Shown: positions 35,175-51,936, numbered from the stretch's first letter. The stretch: 64,000 nucleotides of DNA from Monoplex corrugatus (GCA_030674185.1 CM060312.1:4295240-4359239); one strand, 5' to 3'. Program-made: numbers and translations. Notes: generated by a model not told the origin, from the letters alone.

Positions 35175-35849
35175 AATGACATAAACAGACAACTTACTAC
35201 TTCTTCTTCTTTTATTTGCTGTCTACATTGGTCAGGCCATATGTGCTGATGAATTGGGCCGGTTTTTGCAGGTGTCTTTGGCTGCCATGGAGCCCAGTGG
35301 CAGGGGAGGGTAGCTTTTGTCACTTGTCCTATGGCACAACAAAACAGGAGGGAACTCCAGTAGGGTTAGGGTGGACCCTAATGAGGGTATGATCTGGTTG
35401 AACACCACCCTGAAGGGACTTCAGTTGGCGAGTGCCATTCTTGTCTGATGTAGATGACTAGACATTTGTGTTGTATGTGATTTATCACCACATGTTGCTT
35501 GACCATGTAAACAGTGGGAAAAAAAAAGATTTTTTGGGGTGCCTATTTTGTTTTATTCATTCTGTGTATCAGGGATGGGAATTCTTCCTTTGTTTTTACC
35601 AGGGTTATGGCTTTTTAGTAGTTACTTCAGACGAAAACAGTTGAATACATATGGTCAGTTTTCAAATGTTCCAGGTCCCAGAGAACAAGTTCCTTGTGTG
35701 TTATTTCTTTTTATGTGTACACATATTCACTGACTTCATTCTAATCCAAGAAACATCTTGAGGTAGGCAAAAGTCATTTAATTCCTTTCATCAGATCTGC
35801 AAAATGTGTGTGGTGTGTGTGTGTATGTGTGTGTGTGTGTGTGTGTGTG

Positions 35850-35885
<36 letters not shown>

Positions 35886-36619
35886 TGTTAATTGAGAATG
35901 ATTCACATTCTGATTACATGAGTTTTTTAGACAGCATTTTTCAGATGTGTCCAATCCCTTTATACAGACCCAGAAATGCACCAGTTTTCTTGTAGGTTTC
36001 CCTACATTTCCTTTTTGTGTTTCCACCAATTCCCGTCCGAGGTCTGTGTTGTTAATCTGGTGTTATATTGAGTGATTTCTATTCTGTTGACTTGCATGCT
36101 GGCAATCACTGGTTTGGGTTGCCACACAGTGTTTGAAAGACTTGATGACAATCAGTTTTGTGGGTCCGTGTGACGGTAACCATGTGTAGTGATGCTGTAT
36201 TGAGTGTAAGTCAGGAGGAACACAGATGCAGCGAGGGGATGGGGGATGGATGGGGGCTGGCAGGCTGGTGCACACTGAAGCCTGCTTGGTTAGAAGGGTA
36301 ACACTGTCACCACCACAAGTTAGTTATTCCACATTTATGTCTGTGTGTTGTATAAGTGTTTATGAAATCTCTGGGAAATGTTTATGTGTGGTTTATGAGA
36401 ACAACTAAAAGTCCCTCTGTTTTAGACTTACCATGCGTGTTTGTTTTTACATGTGTGTGTGTCTGTGTCTGTGTGTGTTGTGCACACACCAGAAATTTGC
36501 TACAGAACAAGTTGGATGTAAACAAAAAGACAAAACATAATCTGTTATGAAAAAAAGTTCACAGTGATGATGATGTGATGATGATGATGATGTTAATCAT
36601 TGTTGACACCTAAGTCAGG
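35175..36619. other. Unique DNA with (TG)n at 35811-35884
   Basis: No coding frame with a recognisable domain. There is a (GATGAT)-like run near 36563-36592. Confidence 0.4.
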
Positions 36620-37290
36620 GTATGCTTCAGGAAGAACTGTGGAAGATGACTGATGCCTATAGGTTAAAACAGAAAGCCCCTCGTTGGGATGCTGGAGGCT
36701 CTTTCAGTATAAGTAGTATCCCCACCGTCTGGAAATTCTGTGCTAGAAATGACCTCTTTTCTGTCACTTTCTTTGTTTCTGCCTTGTTCCTTTTGCTTTC
36801 TGTCATTTCTTCCTGTCATTTTCTGCCTTGCTGCTCCATTCGCCTGTATGTGTTTGATAAAGTCTTTTGTACTTTCTCTTAGGATGACAATTGGGTACAT
36901 AAATTCGTTTTGGGCTGTAGGGAAATGTTATGTGCAAAAGCACTTTTAGGTTACTAAGGTCTTTTTTTTTATACAGATTTTAGTGTCTTCAATTATGTTT
37001 TTATTTGTATTCAGGTAGGGTTTGTTTTGTTTTTGTTTTGTTTTTGGTCCCCGGGTGATGAATTAGATGTAGTGGTCAGTGCTAGGAGTGTAGCCTTAGA
37101 TTGTGTGTGTGAATGCATTGATTGATATGTGTACTTACTTTTCTTTTCTAGATTTTTTTTTATATTTATTTACCTTTTTTTTTATATATATATAATTTTG
37201 TGAGGTATGGTGTACTTTTTGAGATGGTGATAGCTCTGATATGGCTCTGCGCAGTCAGCTGGGCTTTAAGCAGCAATAACAGTAATGAAA
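36620..37290 (+). repeat. Long dispersed repeat, copy 1
   Basis: It aligns with 63385-63965 in the same orientation over about 600 bp. Shared blocks are GGCTCTTTCAGTATAA, TAGTATCCCCACC, TCTGGAAATTCTGTGCTAGA, TTGGGTACAT, GAATGCATTGAT and CTGATATGGCTCT. A GGGCTTTAA plus CAA/ATAA-rich 3' end is common to both. It looks like a retroposed SINE/LINE 3' end; no protein is visible. Confidence 0.75.
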
Positions 37291-37734
37291 AAAAAAACCA
37301 CAGGAGGGACAGGGTGAGGGAGTGAAGAGGCTAAAGATGTTGCTCAAGATCATAAGTACAAGGGTGCAATTTAGAAAAAGTCAAAAACTGAAAGAGGTCC
37401 AGGGGCCAGCAATGCCCCGTATGGGGGGGTCTGGGGGACATAGCCCTCCAGACGCTGAAGCTTTTTCAAAAAATGGATTTTTCGTTTCTGACTCTTTTGA
37501 AAAAACGGATTCCGTTATCAAATGGAAAAAGTTGCGCCCATGTAAGTACTTTTTCATAAAGGCTTGAAATAGAAGGGGATGCGTGTTACTGTAGAAGTCA
37601 CTGACAGGAGACCTGATATTGATGGGTTGTGTGATTTGAATTGATGATCCCACCTGTTACTGGTGTGAAACAAAATTGGTTTAGATCCCATGGATATCTT
37701 GATATGACTGCCAGATGGTTTTGAATAGTACATG

Positions 37735-37735
37735 C

Positions 37736-37818
<83 letters not shown>
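37735..37818. repeat. (CTGT)n/(CT)n microsatellite
   Basis: CTGT repeats pass into pure CT. Confidence 0.95.
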
Positions 37819-37823
<5 letters not shown>

Positions 37824-37976
37824 AAACGTAAATTTACTATGTATTTGCATAAAACGTTTGAAATAATTACAATGTAATTACTGTTTATCATAATGTGCAG
37901 TTTTGTTGTTTTGTTATCTCCCTTGGGAGGACTATTACCTTTATGGTGAAATCATTTGAAGTCTGAACTCCCCTCC

Positions 37977-37979
<3 letters not shown>

Positions 37980-38008
<29 letters not shown>

Positions 38009-38052
38009 TCTGTCTCTCTGTCTGCTGTCTCTTGTCTGCTGTCTCTGTCTTG

Positions 38053-38109
<57 letters not shown>
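37980..38109. repeat. (CT)n/(CTGT)n homopurine-homopyrimidine tract
   Basis: Two CT blocks separated by GTCT-rich sequence. Arg/Glu frames on the other strand are artefacts. Confidence 0.95.
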
Positions 38110-38112
<3 letters not shown>

Positions 38113-38677
38113 ATGTATTTTTAACTCCCAAATAACTGCTTTCAGTTGTTCATCATAGACTTTTTTTTCCTCAGTGCAGATCTTTGATTGTAAATGCATG
38201 GAGCAATTCATTGCTGCTTTCTGTGTTGAGACATGAGTGTATGATCTATGTGATATATCGTTGTGTAGTGTGCTGGTCCCCACTCAACCTATTCTCTGTG
38301 CTATGCAAACTTGCTTGTCAACTGTTGTCCGTTCACCTCATGCATCCTGAAGCACAGCATGCTGAATTGTACAGAGAGGCATTTTTTTTCTTTCTGTCGT
38401 TTTTGTATAGTTTCTATTTTTTCAAGCGTCGTTGTGTAATAAAAGATACAACGGCAGGACGTGAAAGATTGACTGATGTCAGCTTCCATGACATTTGTGG
38501 CGGTGGGTGTGTCTTTTTTCTGTCGACTGTTGAAGAAAAAAATTGTTTCAGCTAAGATGTAAAAATGAAACTGTGTCAGATTTCAGTTGCAAATGCATAT
38601 TGAGCCATAACTGTCTGTTTAAATCACAGACTGTATTGAGGAATGAGTTGCCATTTTTTTAAATTTTAGAGTGTTAA

Positions 38678-38845
38678 CCCTTTGATTCCAGCATCTTACC
38701 TACCAACTGCAAAAACTTAACCCTTTGACTCCCTTCCTGCAGGAAGCTGTTGGATAGGGTGAGAGAGTCAAAGGTTTAAGTTTTTGATTTGATAGCACGG
38801 TTGTCAATGAAGGATGCTGGTGGACAGGGTGCGGGAGTCAAAGGG
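38678..38845. mobile_element. TTAA hairpin MITE, CCCTTTGACTC family, complete
   Basis: 168 bp between TTAA 38674-38677 and TTAA 38846-38849. The ends are CCCTTTGATTCC and GGGAGTCAAAGGG. Inner arms are CTTAACCCTTTGACTCCC and GGGTGAGAGAGTCAAAGG around the apex CTTCCTGCAGGAAGC. Confidence 0.88.
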
Positions 38846-38929
38846 TTAAGATGTGTGTGTTTTGTTGGAGATGAGTCTAGTTCTGATATATATATTATGT
38901 CTCTGAGCATTTGGTTGGATTTTAATAAT

Positions 38930-39075
38930 TATAATAATACTAATAACATTAACAGTAATAGTAATAATGACATAATAATAATGATGATGATTACAGTAAC
39001 AATAACTAATAATAATAATGATGACAATAATGATGATGATGATATTAATAATAACAGTAACAGTAGGAATAATAA
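38930..39075. repeat. (AAT)/(ATG)-rich trinucleotide stretch
   Basis: Cryptically simple AATAAT/GATGAT sequence. The Asn/Asp frame across it is low complexity. Confidence 0.85.
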
Positions 39076-39251
39076 TAACTTTTAGAGTAAATTTTTAACC
39101 TTGCCTTCAATGAGATACGTACACCAATTTTTAGAGGATATTCATACTAACTTTGAGGTCATAATAGTCATGCAGTGAAAATGGGACTATTTGTGACGTA
39201 AAAAGTAATGATGTTTAAAAAAAAAGGGAGGTTATTGGCTTGTTGTGACCA

Positions 39252-39252
<1 letters not shown>

Positions 39253-39302
<50 letters not shown>
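39253..39302. repeat. (TG)25 microsatellite
   Basis: Pure TG run. Confidence 0.95.
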
Positions 39303-39305
<3 letters not shown>

Positions 39306-40127
39306 TGTTGGAGATAGCCTGCACTCTATGTGGCATTGCAATACGAAGGGTTGAGTTGTCTGTTCAGTTGATATCTTACGCAAAATGTGTCTGTATCCCT
39401 GACCTCACATCGCAGAATAACATTGTTTGGTTTGTTTTCTGAACATGTGATAGGAAGCATGAATCAGACATGATTTCAGTCACCTGACTGGTCACATCAG
39501 CAACTTCTCTTCAGTTGTACGCAACTTGACTGGATCCTGTTTAAAGGAAAAGAGCTGAAGAAAATACCTGTCCTCACAAATTAAAAAAAGAAAATGAGAT
39601 GTCCTTACAAATTACTGTGTTAACTTGATGAAGTTTTGACTTGATTCTTCCAGTTATGTATTGAAGGGGGGAAAAAAAGATTGCTCACAAAATCTAACAT
39701 CATGTTTAATGATAATGATAGTTATCTTGCATATTTTGATAATGATTATAGCAATCTGGCATATATCAGTATTGTAATCTAGCACAATAATTACAGTACT
39801 CTAGTGTATTTTGTTACGCGCCCTTCAGACATGGTTAAATCACACTTACAAGGTTCTAGTTTAGCATTATTCAGCATATTTTTATAAATGATCATGGTAA
39901 TCTAGCATTTTGACAGTAATTATAGTGATGTAGCATATTTTATTATGCACTCTTCAGATGTTGTTAAGTCATTGTTATAATTCAGCATTATTCAAAACAG
40001 TAGTCTGCTCTTGTCATGCAGGCCTCTGTCACTCTAGTCCGTATCTGCCAGTTGTAAATGTAGAGAGTTGATGTGTAAATGAAGGACTGACCGTTAACTT
40101 TAGATTGGCTTCATTGTAATTGATTAA

Positions 40128-40293
40128 CCCTTTGACTCCCGCACCCTGTCACAGATCTCCATGGCACCTGCTAGCAATGCAAACTTAACCTTTGATCCCT
40201 CACCCTTTCACCAGCTTCCTGCAGAGTGGTGGAAAGGGTGAGGAATCAAAGGGTTAAGTTTTGCAGTGGTGGTGGGGTGTGGGAGTCAAAGGG
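40128..40293. mobile_element. TTAA hairpin MITE, CCCTTTGACTC family, complete
   Basis: 166 bp between TTAA 40124-40127 and TTAA 40294-40297. The left end is CCCTTTGACTCCCGCACCC and the right end GGGAGTCAAAGGG. The inner hairpin is CACCAGCTTCCTGCAGAG with return GTGGAAAGGGTGAGG. The outer left arm carries an insertion (CACAGATCTCCATGG). Confidence 0.88.
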
Positions 40294-40606
40294 TTAAATA
40301 TGTTGTTACTTATTGATCTCACTACTAGTTCAGAATGTGAATGGTAAATGTGATAAAAAAAAGCTTTGGGGAAAGTGACCTCAAGAATGTGCCAGGAACA
40401 AGGTTCAGGACTTGGTGGTCTAGTCTTCTTCACACATTTTGGGCCCAACATGGCCCTTTTAGCGTGTCATTGGTGACACTGATGTTGAAAACAGTTCATG
40501 TTCCTTTGACTCACTGTTAGGTCACAATCAAGGACCAGCTCTGGTGGATGAGGTGGTAGATAAGAACTTCGTCACAGACACTCCTGTGTGCGTATCCCTG
40601 CACTCA

Positions 40607-40635
<29 letters not shown>
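40607..40635. repeat. Poly(C) run
   Basis: 29 consecutive C. The exact length is unreliable in assemblies. Confidence 0.9.
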
Positions 40636-40638
<3 letters not shown>

Positions 40639-41329
40639 TGTCACACGAAAACACTTTGTATTAATAAGTCATATTCCCCTTTGTGCATATGTAAAGATCA
40701 CGCTTACAAAGTAGCAGACTTTTGTACCTAATTTCATTCCACTGCCAAAAGTTAATGTTTATTACAACTACTGTTTTTAAGTGGTTCTACAGGTATGAAG
40801 AAAAAAAAGGAGTTGTGTTATGCATGCTTTGAATATCTCCATCTCTATGTGTATTATTGTGTGTGTGTGTGTGTGGTGTGTAGGGGGGAGGGGGGGGAGA
40901 ATGGGATTTGTGGGGGGATTGGCGTGGGATATCCCTGTAATTCACTTTGCATGCATTTTTCTTGCACTACTGGAAGGCTTTGGCAGTTTTGTTTGTTTCA
41001 TTTTATATTTGTTGTTGTTGTTGTTTGCTTATTTTGTATGTATACAGTAGCAAGGACTAGCTGTAAGACAGGTCCGCAAGGACCTAATGCTGCTATCCTT
41101 GAGTAACAAGGTGTTTTCAAGTGTTCCTCTTTGATTTAAAGCTTCCAGAATGTTCCAAAGATTGAATGCATGCCCCTTTAAAGAATGAGTGTGTTTACTG
41201 GTTTCGTTTTAAATGTAAACCCATTTATTTTATTAGAAATTGTATAATCTAAATGTCTTCATGTTTTTATTGTACTTTTTTGGTCATGAAAATAAAACCA
41301 CAATGAATACCAGGTTATCGTGTGTCAGT

Positions 41330-41330
<1 letters not shown>

Positions 41331-41386
<56 letters not shown>
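41331..41386. repeat. (TG)n microsatellite
   Basis: Pure TG run adjoining the large array that starts about 41440. Confidence 0.95.
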
Positions 41387-41388
<2 letters not shown>

Positions 41389-41439
41389 AACTAAAAGATG
41401 CACAGTTGTATGTATAAATGAATACAACAATAATACACT

Positions 41440-44400
41440 ATCATCATGACAACCACAGTAATACAATATAATACACTGCCATCGTGACAATCATAGTAAT
41501 ACAACAATGACACTACCATCATGACAACCATAGTAATACAATATAATACACTGCCATCGTGACAATCATAGTAATACAATATAATACACTACCATCATGA
41601 CAACCATAGTAATACAATATAATACACTGCCATCGTGACAATCATAGTAATACAATATAATACACTACCATCATGACAACCATAGTAATACAATATAATA
41701 CACTACTGACCATCGTTGACATAATACATCCATAGAATATAATACAATATAATAACACTGCCATCATGACAATCATAGTAATACAGCAATGACACTACCA
41801 TCATGACAATCATAGTAATACAATGATACACTACCATCATGACAATCATAATACAACAATGATACACTACCTTCATGCAATCATAGTAATACAATGATAC
41901 ACTACCATCATGACAATCATATAATACAATGATACACTACCATCATGACAATCATATACAAAAATGATACACTACCTTCATGACAATCATTAAACAATGA
42001 TACACTACCTCATGACAATCATAATACAACAATGATACACTACCATCATGACAATCATAATACAACAATGATACACTACCATCATGACAATCATAATACA
42101 ACAATGATACACTACCATCATACAATCATAATACAACAATGATACACTACCATCATGACAATCATAATACAACAATGATACACTACCTTCATGACAATCA
42201 TAATACAACAATGATACACTACCATCATCGACAATCATAATACAACAATGATACACTACCATCATGACAATCATAATACAACAATGATACACTACCATCA
42301 TGACAATCATAATACAACAATGATACACTACCATCATGACAATCATAATACAACAATGATACACTACCTTCATCACAATCATAATACAACAATGATACAC
42401 TACCATCATGACAATCATAATACAACAATGATACACTACCATCATCACAATCATAATACAACAATGATACACTACCATCATGCACAATCATAATACAACA
42501 ATGATACACTACCATCATGACAATCATAGTAATACAATGATACACTACCATCATCACAATCATAATACAACAATGATACACTACCATTCATGACAATCAT
42601 ATAATATACAATGATACACTACCTTCATGACAATCATAATACAACATGATACACTACCTTCATGACAATCATAATACAACAATGATACACTACCTATCAT
42701 CATCATATAAAATGATACACTACCATATGATCTATACAACGATACACTACATCATACAATCATAATACAACAATGATACACTACCATCATGACAATCATA
42801 ATACAACAATGATCACTACCATCATCACAATCATAGTAATACAATGATACACTACCATCATGACAATCATAGTAATACAATGATACACTACCTTCATGAC
42901 AATCATAATACAACAATGATACACTACCATCATGACAATCATAATACAACAATGATATACACTACCTCATGACAATCATTAATACAACAATGATACACTA
43001 CCATCATCACAATCATAATACAACAATGATACACTACCATCATGACTCAATATAATACAACAATGATACACTACCATCATGACAATCATAATACAACAAT
43101 GATACACTACCATCATCACAATCATATACATACAATGATACACTACCATCATCACAATCATAATACAACAATGATACACTACCTTCATGCACAATCATAA
43201 TACAACAATGATACACTACCATCATCACAATCATAATACAACAATGATACACTACCATCATGACTCATAATACAACAATGATACACTACCATCATGACAA
43301 TCATAATACAACAATGATACACTACCATCATGACAATCATAATACAACAATGATACACTACCATCATGACAATCATAATACAACAATGATACACTACCAT
43401 CATACAATCATAATACAACAATGATACACTACCATCATGACAATTCATATGTACATACAATGATACATACCTATCATGACAATATAATACAACATGATAC
43501 ACTACCATCATGACAATCATAATACAACAATGATACACTACCATCATGACAATCATAATACAACAATGATACACTACCATCATACAATCATAATACAACA
43601 TGATACACTACCATCATGACAATCATATATACAATGATACACTACCATCATGACAATCATATAAAACAATGATACACTACCATCATGACAATCATAATAC
43701 AACAATGATACACTACCATCATGACAATCATATAATACAATGATACACTACCATCATGACAATCATAATACAACAATGATACACTACCTCATGACAATCA
43801 TAGTAATACAATGATACACTACCATCATGACAATCATAATACAACAATGATACACTACCATCATGACAATCATAATACAACAATGATACACTACCATCAT
43901 GACAATCATATAATACAACATGATACACTACCATCATGACAATCATAATACAACAATGATACACTACCTTCATGACAATCTATAATACAATGATACACTA
44001 CCTTCATGACAATCATAGTAATACAATGATACACTACCATCATGACAATCATAATACAACAATGATACACTACCTTCATGACATATCATAGTAATACAAT
44101 GATACACTACCATCATGACAATCATATATACAACAATGATACATACCATCATGACAATCATAATACACATGATACACTACCTTCATGACAATCATAGTAC
44201 ATACAATGATACACTACCATCATGACATCATATATACAACAATGATACACTACCATCATGACAATCATAGTAATACAACAATGATACACTACCATCATGA
44301 CAATCATAGTAATACAATGATACACTACCATCATGACAATCATAGTAATACAATGATACACTACCATCATGACAATCATAGTAATACAATGATACATTAC

Positions 44401-47395
44401 CTTCATGACAATCATATAATACACAATGATACACTACCATTCATGACAATCATAGTAATACAACAATGATACATACCTTCATGACAATCATAGTAATACA
44501 ATGATACACTACCTATTGACAATCATAGTAATACAATGATACACTACCTCATGAAATCTAGTAATACAATGATACATTACCTTCATGACAATCATAGTAA
44601 TACAATGATACATACCATCATGACAACATAGTAATACAATGATACACTACCATCATGACAATCATAGTAATACAATGATACATACCATCATGACAATCAA
44701 GTAATACAATATACACTACCATCATGACAATCAATCAAGAATATCATACATACTCATGACAATCATAGTAATACAATGATACACTACCTCATGACAATCA
44801 TAGTAATACAATGATATCAACTCATGAACCATATATAACAATGATACATTCCTCATGACATCATATAATACACATGATACACTACCATCATGACAACATA
44901 TATACAATGATACACTACCTCTACAATCATAATACAATGATACATACCATCATAAATACATATACATACAATCATGACTACACATATAATATACAATACA
45001 ATATACACTTACCATCATGACAACCATAGTATAATACAATGATACATACCATCATGACAATCAAGTAATACAATGATACATACCATCATACAATCATATA
45101 ATACAATACAATGATACATTACCATCATGACAATCATATAATACAATACATGATACATACCATCATGACACATCAGTAATACAACAATGATACATACCTC
45201 ATGACAACCATAGTAATACAATACATACCATCATGACAACACATGTAATATCAACAATACATACATCTGACAACCATATACATACAATACATACCATCAT
45301 GACAACCATAGTAATACAATACATACCATCATGACAACCATAGTAATACAATACATTACCATCATGACAACCACAGTTAATACAATACATTACCATCATG
45401 ACAACCAAGTTAATACAATACATACCATCATGACAACCATAGTAATACAATACATACCATCATGACAACCACAGTAATACAATACATACCATCATGACAA
45501 CCATAGTAATACAATACATACCATCATGACAACCATAGTAAATACAATACATACCATCATGACAACCACAGTAATACAATACAATATATACCATCATGAC
45601 AACCATAGTAATACAATACAATACATACCATCATGACAACCACAGTAATACAATACAATACATACCATCATGACAACCACAGTAATACCACAGTAATGCA
45701 ATACATACCATCATGACAACCATAGTAATACAATACACTACCATCTTGACAAACCATAGTAATACAATACACTACCATCATGACAACCATAGTAATACAA
45801 TGCATACCATCATGACAACCATAGTAATACAATACATACCATCATGACAACCATAGTAATACAATACACTACCATCCATGACAACCATAGTAATACAATA
45901 CATACCATCATGACAACCTTAGTAATACAATACATACCATCATGACAACCATAGTAATACAATACACTACCATCATGAGAACCATAGTAATACAATACAC
46001 TACCATCATGAGAACCATAGTAATACAATACACTACCATCATGAGAACCATAGTAATTACAATACACTACCATCATGACAACCATAGTAATACAATACAC
46101 TACCATCATGAGAACCATAGTAATACAATACACTTCCATCATGACAACCATAGGAATACAATACATACCATCATGACAACATAGTAATGATACATACCAT
46201 CATGAGAACACAGTATATACAATACACTACCATCATGAGAACATAGTAATACAATACATACCATCATGACAACCATAGTAATACAATACACTACCATCAT
46301 GACAACCATAGTAATACAATACATACCATCATGACAACCATAGTAATACAATACATACCATCATGACAACCATAGTAATACAATACATACCATCATGACA
46401 ACCAAGTAATACAATACAATACATACCATCATGACAACCACAGTAATACAATACACTACCATCATGACAACCATAACAATACAATATATACCATCATGAC
46501 AACCATAGTAATACAATACATACCATCATGACAACCATAGTAATACAATACAATAATACCATCATGACAACCATAGTAATACAATACATACCATCATGAC
46601 AACCATAGTAATACAATACATATACCATCATGACAACCATAGTAATACAATACAATACATACCATCTGACAACCATAGTAATACAATACAATACATACAT
46701 CATGACAACCATAGTAATACAATACATACCATCATGACAACCAAATAATACAATACAATACATACATGACAACCATAGTAATACAATACATACCATCATG
46801 ACAACCATAGTAATACAATACAATACATACCATCATGACAACCATAGTAATACAATACAATACATACCATCATGACAACCATAGTAATATAATACAATAC
46901 ATACCATCATGACAACCATAGTAATACAATACATACCATCATGACAACCATAGTAATACAATATACATAACCATCATGACAACCATAGTAATACAATACA
47001 ATACATACCATCATGACAACCACAGTAATACAATACATACCATCATGACAACCACAGTAATACAATACATACCATAATGACAACCATAGTAATACAATAC
47101 GTACCATCATGACACCATAGTAATACAATACAATACATACCATAATGACAACCATAGTAATACAATACATACCATCATGACAACCACAGTAATACAATAC
47201 AATACATACCATCATGACAACCACAGTAATACAATACATACCATCATGACAACCACAGTAATACAAAATACCATCATGACAACCATAGTAATACAACAAT
47301 AATATACTATCATCATGACAACCACAGTAATTCAACAATAATATACTACTATCATGACAACCATAGTAATACAATACACTACCATCATGACGACC
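41440..47395. repeat. 6 kb mosaic minisatellite, 32-37-bp units, about 170 copies
   Basis: The unit core is CCATCATGACAAYCATARTA plus ATACAAY and a spacer. Several regimes follow each other. At 41440-41700 dimers of about 74 bp alternate CCATCGTGAC and CCATCATGAC. At 41760-44000 there are 36-bp units with CAACAATGATACACTA. At 44000-45000 CATGACAATCATAGTAATAC units have many indels. At 45000-47395 there are 32-bp units with ACAACCATAGTAATACAATA and CATA. All long frames across it (VVYHCCIMIVM and the like) are repeat artefacts. It is the largest single feature in the window. Confidence 0.97.
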
Positions 47396-47439
47396 AGAAC
47401 CTTCAGGTTTCCACATGTAAAAGCATACTGATGTGGGAA

Positions 47440-47835
47440 GACTTTACAGCTGAAATAGCTCAGCTTCAGAAAGTCTTTCCCTTCAGGTCCCTAGATTTAT
47501 ACTATTGACTGTTGGCCACTGTTCTTTTACTGTTTTAGGGACCGTCAGCCTGAAATAGACTTCCACTCTCACTTCGCCCTACATCTGCCCTTTGTGCTTT
47601 TAAATTCAATTTAAAAACACACCTCTTCTCCCAACAGTGAATTCTACAACTACTTCTTTCCCTCAGGTTGTGTAGGTCTTTATATATACATATATATATG
47701 TATATATAAAATATTGTAAGGTAGTCTTGTCTTTGTCAATTGTAAGCGTATGCCTGGTGCGTGAGTGCGCTTTGATTTGAATTGTCAAGATTTGGCTCCG
47801 TATAAATACAGTAATTATTATCATCAAATAACTAT
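47440..47835 (+). pseudogene. 3' end of a CR1/L2/Jockey-type LINE
   Basis: 47554-47640 reads NRLPLSLRPTSALCAFKFNL, then KTHLFSQQ and a stop. This matches the classic C-terminal tail of these reverse transcriptases (WNxLPxxLR...FKxxLKTHLF). It is followed by a 3' UTR ending in TCCGTATAAATACAGTAATT and AT-rich repeats. Everything upstream is gone, which is typical 5' truncation. Confidence 0.75.
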
Positions 47836-48299
47836 ATAATGACAGTCCTGTTACTGGTGTACCGTGTTTGTTTCTGTTTTTCGTATATTTAGTTCACGGC
47901 TAAGGACAGAACAATTCCCACAACCCATACCATGACTTTAATACCAGTTAGATATAATATTATGTCAATACAGACCACATAACACATAAATCAACTGCCA
48001 CCCTACTTGTAATAAAACAACAATACTCCATCTCTCTCCACACCACAGATATGAAGAATGGCTGGAAATAAATGGATAATACTGCAAAGAAGAAATGAGA
48101 CAAACTACAGAATGTTGTTTTTGTCTAGCAGCTATTTCTGCCATTTTACTGCTGTATATACAACTCCTCAAATTTGGGGGGGGGATTGAAAACATGTACA
48201 GAATTGATTTAACATGTTTTAGTACATTGAGAATTCTCTCCTCTCTATAGCTGAGATATTAAAACTTTTCTTATGAATATTGTCTCTGAAAACAAGCAG

Positions 48300-50359
<2,060 letters not shown>

Positions 50360-50482
50360 GGTAGAAAGAAACTCTAGGGAGAGCTAGACAACAGAAGGTC
50401 TTCAGAGAAGTAACCCCCTTTAGACAAGTGTTTCGGCCCTGAATTCCTTACACTCTCGGGGCACACATCATCTGTAGGGAAT

Positions 50483-51936
50483 TTAATCCTTATGAAGTTC
50501 ACTTTTTTGGTTCCTCCTTGCCCAGATCCAGCTTGAGCTCCTTTCTGCTGCCTCTGCCATCGCTTTAAGGGCTCTAGTCCTCTTCTTCCCAGAAATGGCG
50601 AGTTGTTTCATGAGATCATAAGCGGAGGTGCCCACAAACCCTCTTGCCCCGACCTCTATGGCGAAGATTTTGACCCGCAGACCTGCTTTCTTCAGGGTGC
50701 TGGCAAGACCGGCGTATTTTTCGGTCTTGTAGATATGTGCTTCTTCCATTCTGCTTTCGTATGGCACAGTGAGTTCTATCAGAATCACTTGTTTCGAGGA
50801 GTCAGAGTGGAGAGCGATGTCTGGTCTCATGCCTGTCTTGTTGATGACATCTGGGTAATTTCTCCACTCTGGGAGGTCTGCTGTACACTCCCAGTCGACT
50901 GCTCCATCCAGAAGACCCTTTGGCAATGTGCTGGTTGTCATAGCACTTTCGGGCCAGACCTGTTTCCCTCCTGCTTTGTAGAACGTTGTCATAGCAATTG
51001 GTGCGTTTGGGGTCATGGTTTTTTCGCTAACCACATCTGTGATCACTTTCAGAACTTGGTTGTGCCTCCATGTATACTTCCTTGGGCTAGCGCTACTTTG
51101 CAAGAGCTTAGGACATGTTCCACTGTTTGTTTCTTCTGACAGAGCGGACATGCTGGGTCGTCTGCTTTCCCCCATTTCACTAAGTTTGCATTCGAGGGGA
51201 GCAGGTCATATACAGATCTGAGGAGGAAGCTTATCCTTAGAGGAGCCATGTGCCACATATCGTTCCAGCTGAGACTTCTTTGGAGTGCACTGTCCCATGT
51301 TGTCCATTGCCCCTGTTGACCTTGCTGGACTGCCTTCTGCACTCTTTTGACATCTTCTTCTTCCTTCAACTCCTGTATGATCATGTCTCTTTTTTCCTTC
51401 CCTTTGGCTTTGGACCACCACTGCATTTTTGTTGCTCCCAGTCCCTGTCTGTTGGTTTGCGTGTGTCCAATTATTTCTTTGATGCTGAGGTTTCTCTTGG
51501 CATTGTTTACAGCCTCTTGGACTTTCCACTTTCTGCCAGTTCTCAGCTTTGGATGAACTGCTCTCACGATATTGTCCTCCGATTCCTCCAGCATGCTCAA
51601 CAGTCTTGCTTTTCCAACTTTGTATTCCTCCACTATGGATTTCAGAGGTAGCTTCAGCATTGCTTGACGACAGTAGAATGCAACATCAGTGAGACCAGGT
51701 GGGACACCGAGCCATTTTCTTGTGTATTTGTTGACTTTGGCTTCCATTGCTTCGACTGTGCTGGTGCAAATGTCATAGATTAGCAGTGGCCACAGCAGCT
51801 TTGGTATCAGCATGAACTGTAGGCACCAGACTTTGTATTTGCCTGGCAGTCCGCAGTTATCTATTTTCTTCAGGCCTTCTTCTGCTGTTTGCTTGGTTTC
51901 ACATCCCCTTTGTGTGTCTTTCAGGGAGTCATCATA
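50483..51936 (-). pseudogene. R2-like polyprotein, C-terminal part with zinc knuckle and REL endonuclease
   Basis: It continues in frame after the TGA at 51937: YDDSLKDTQRGCETKQ, then a thumb/linker region. Then comes a CCHC knuckle (CPLCQKKQTVEHVLSSC near 51130-51080). One frameshift lies near 51085. The endonuclease domain follows: RPDIALHSD, LIELTVPYE and KTEKY, matching the PD...(D/E)xK...K-rich pattern of restriction-like endonucleases in this group. It ends at TAA 50483 after SSSWIWARRNQKSELHKD, so its last 23 codons or so lie in the 191-bp direct repeat. A TGA plus one frameshift make this copy inactive as assembled. Confidence 0.82.

Noticed and set aside
37300..37340. GGGACAGGGTGAGGGAGTGAAG, like a MITE right arm
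   Set aside because: Only about 25 matching bases; too short to call.
37554..38283. Arg/Glu-rich frames near CT tracts (also 48219-48437 and 55906-56331)
   Set aside because: Translations of (CT)n/(GA)n; low complexity with no conserved flank.
42005..43601. Long hydrophobic frames (VVYHCCIMIV type)
   Set aside because: Repeat artefact of the 36-bp array; the frames appear and vanish with indels.
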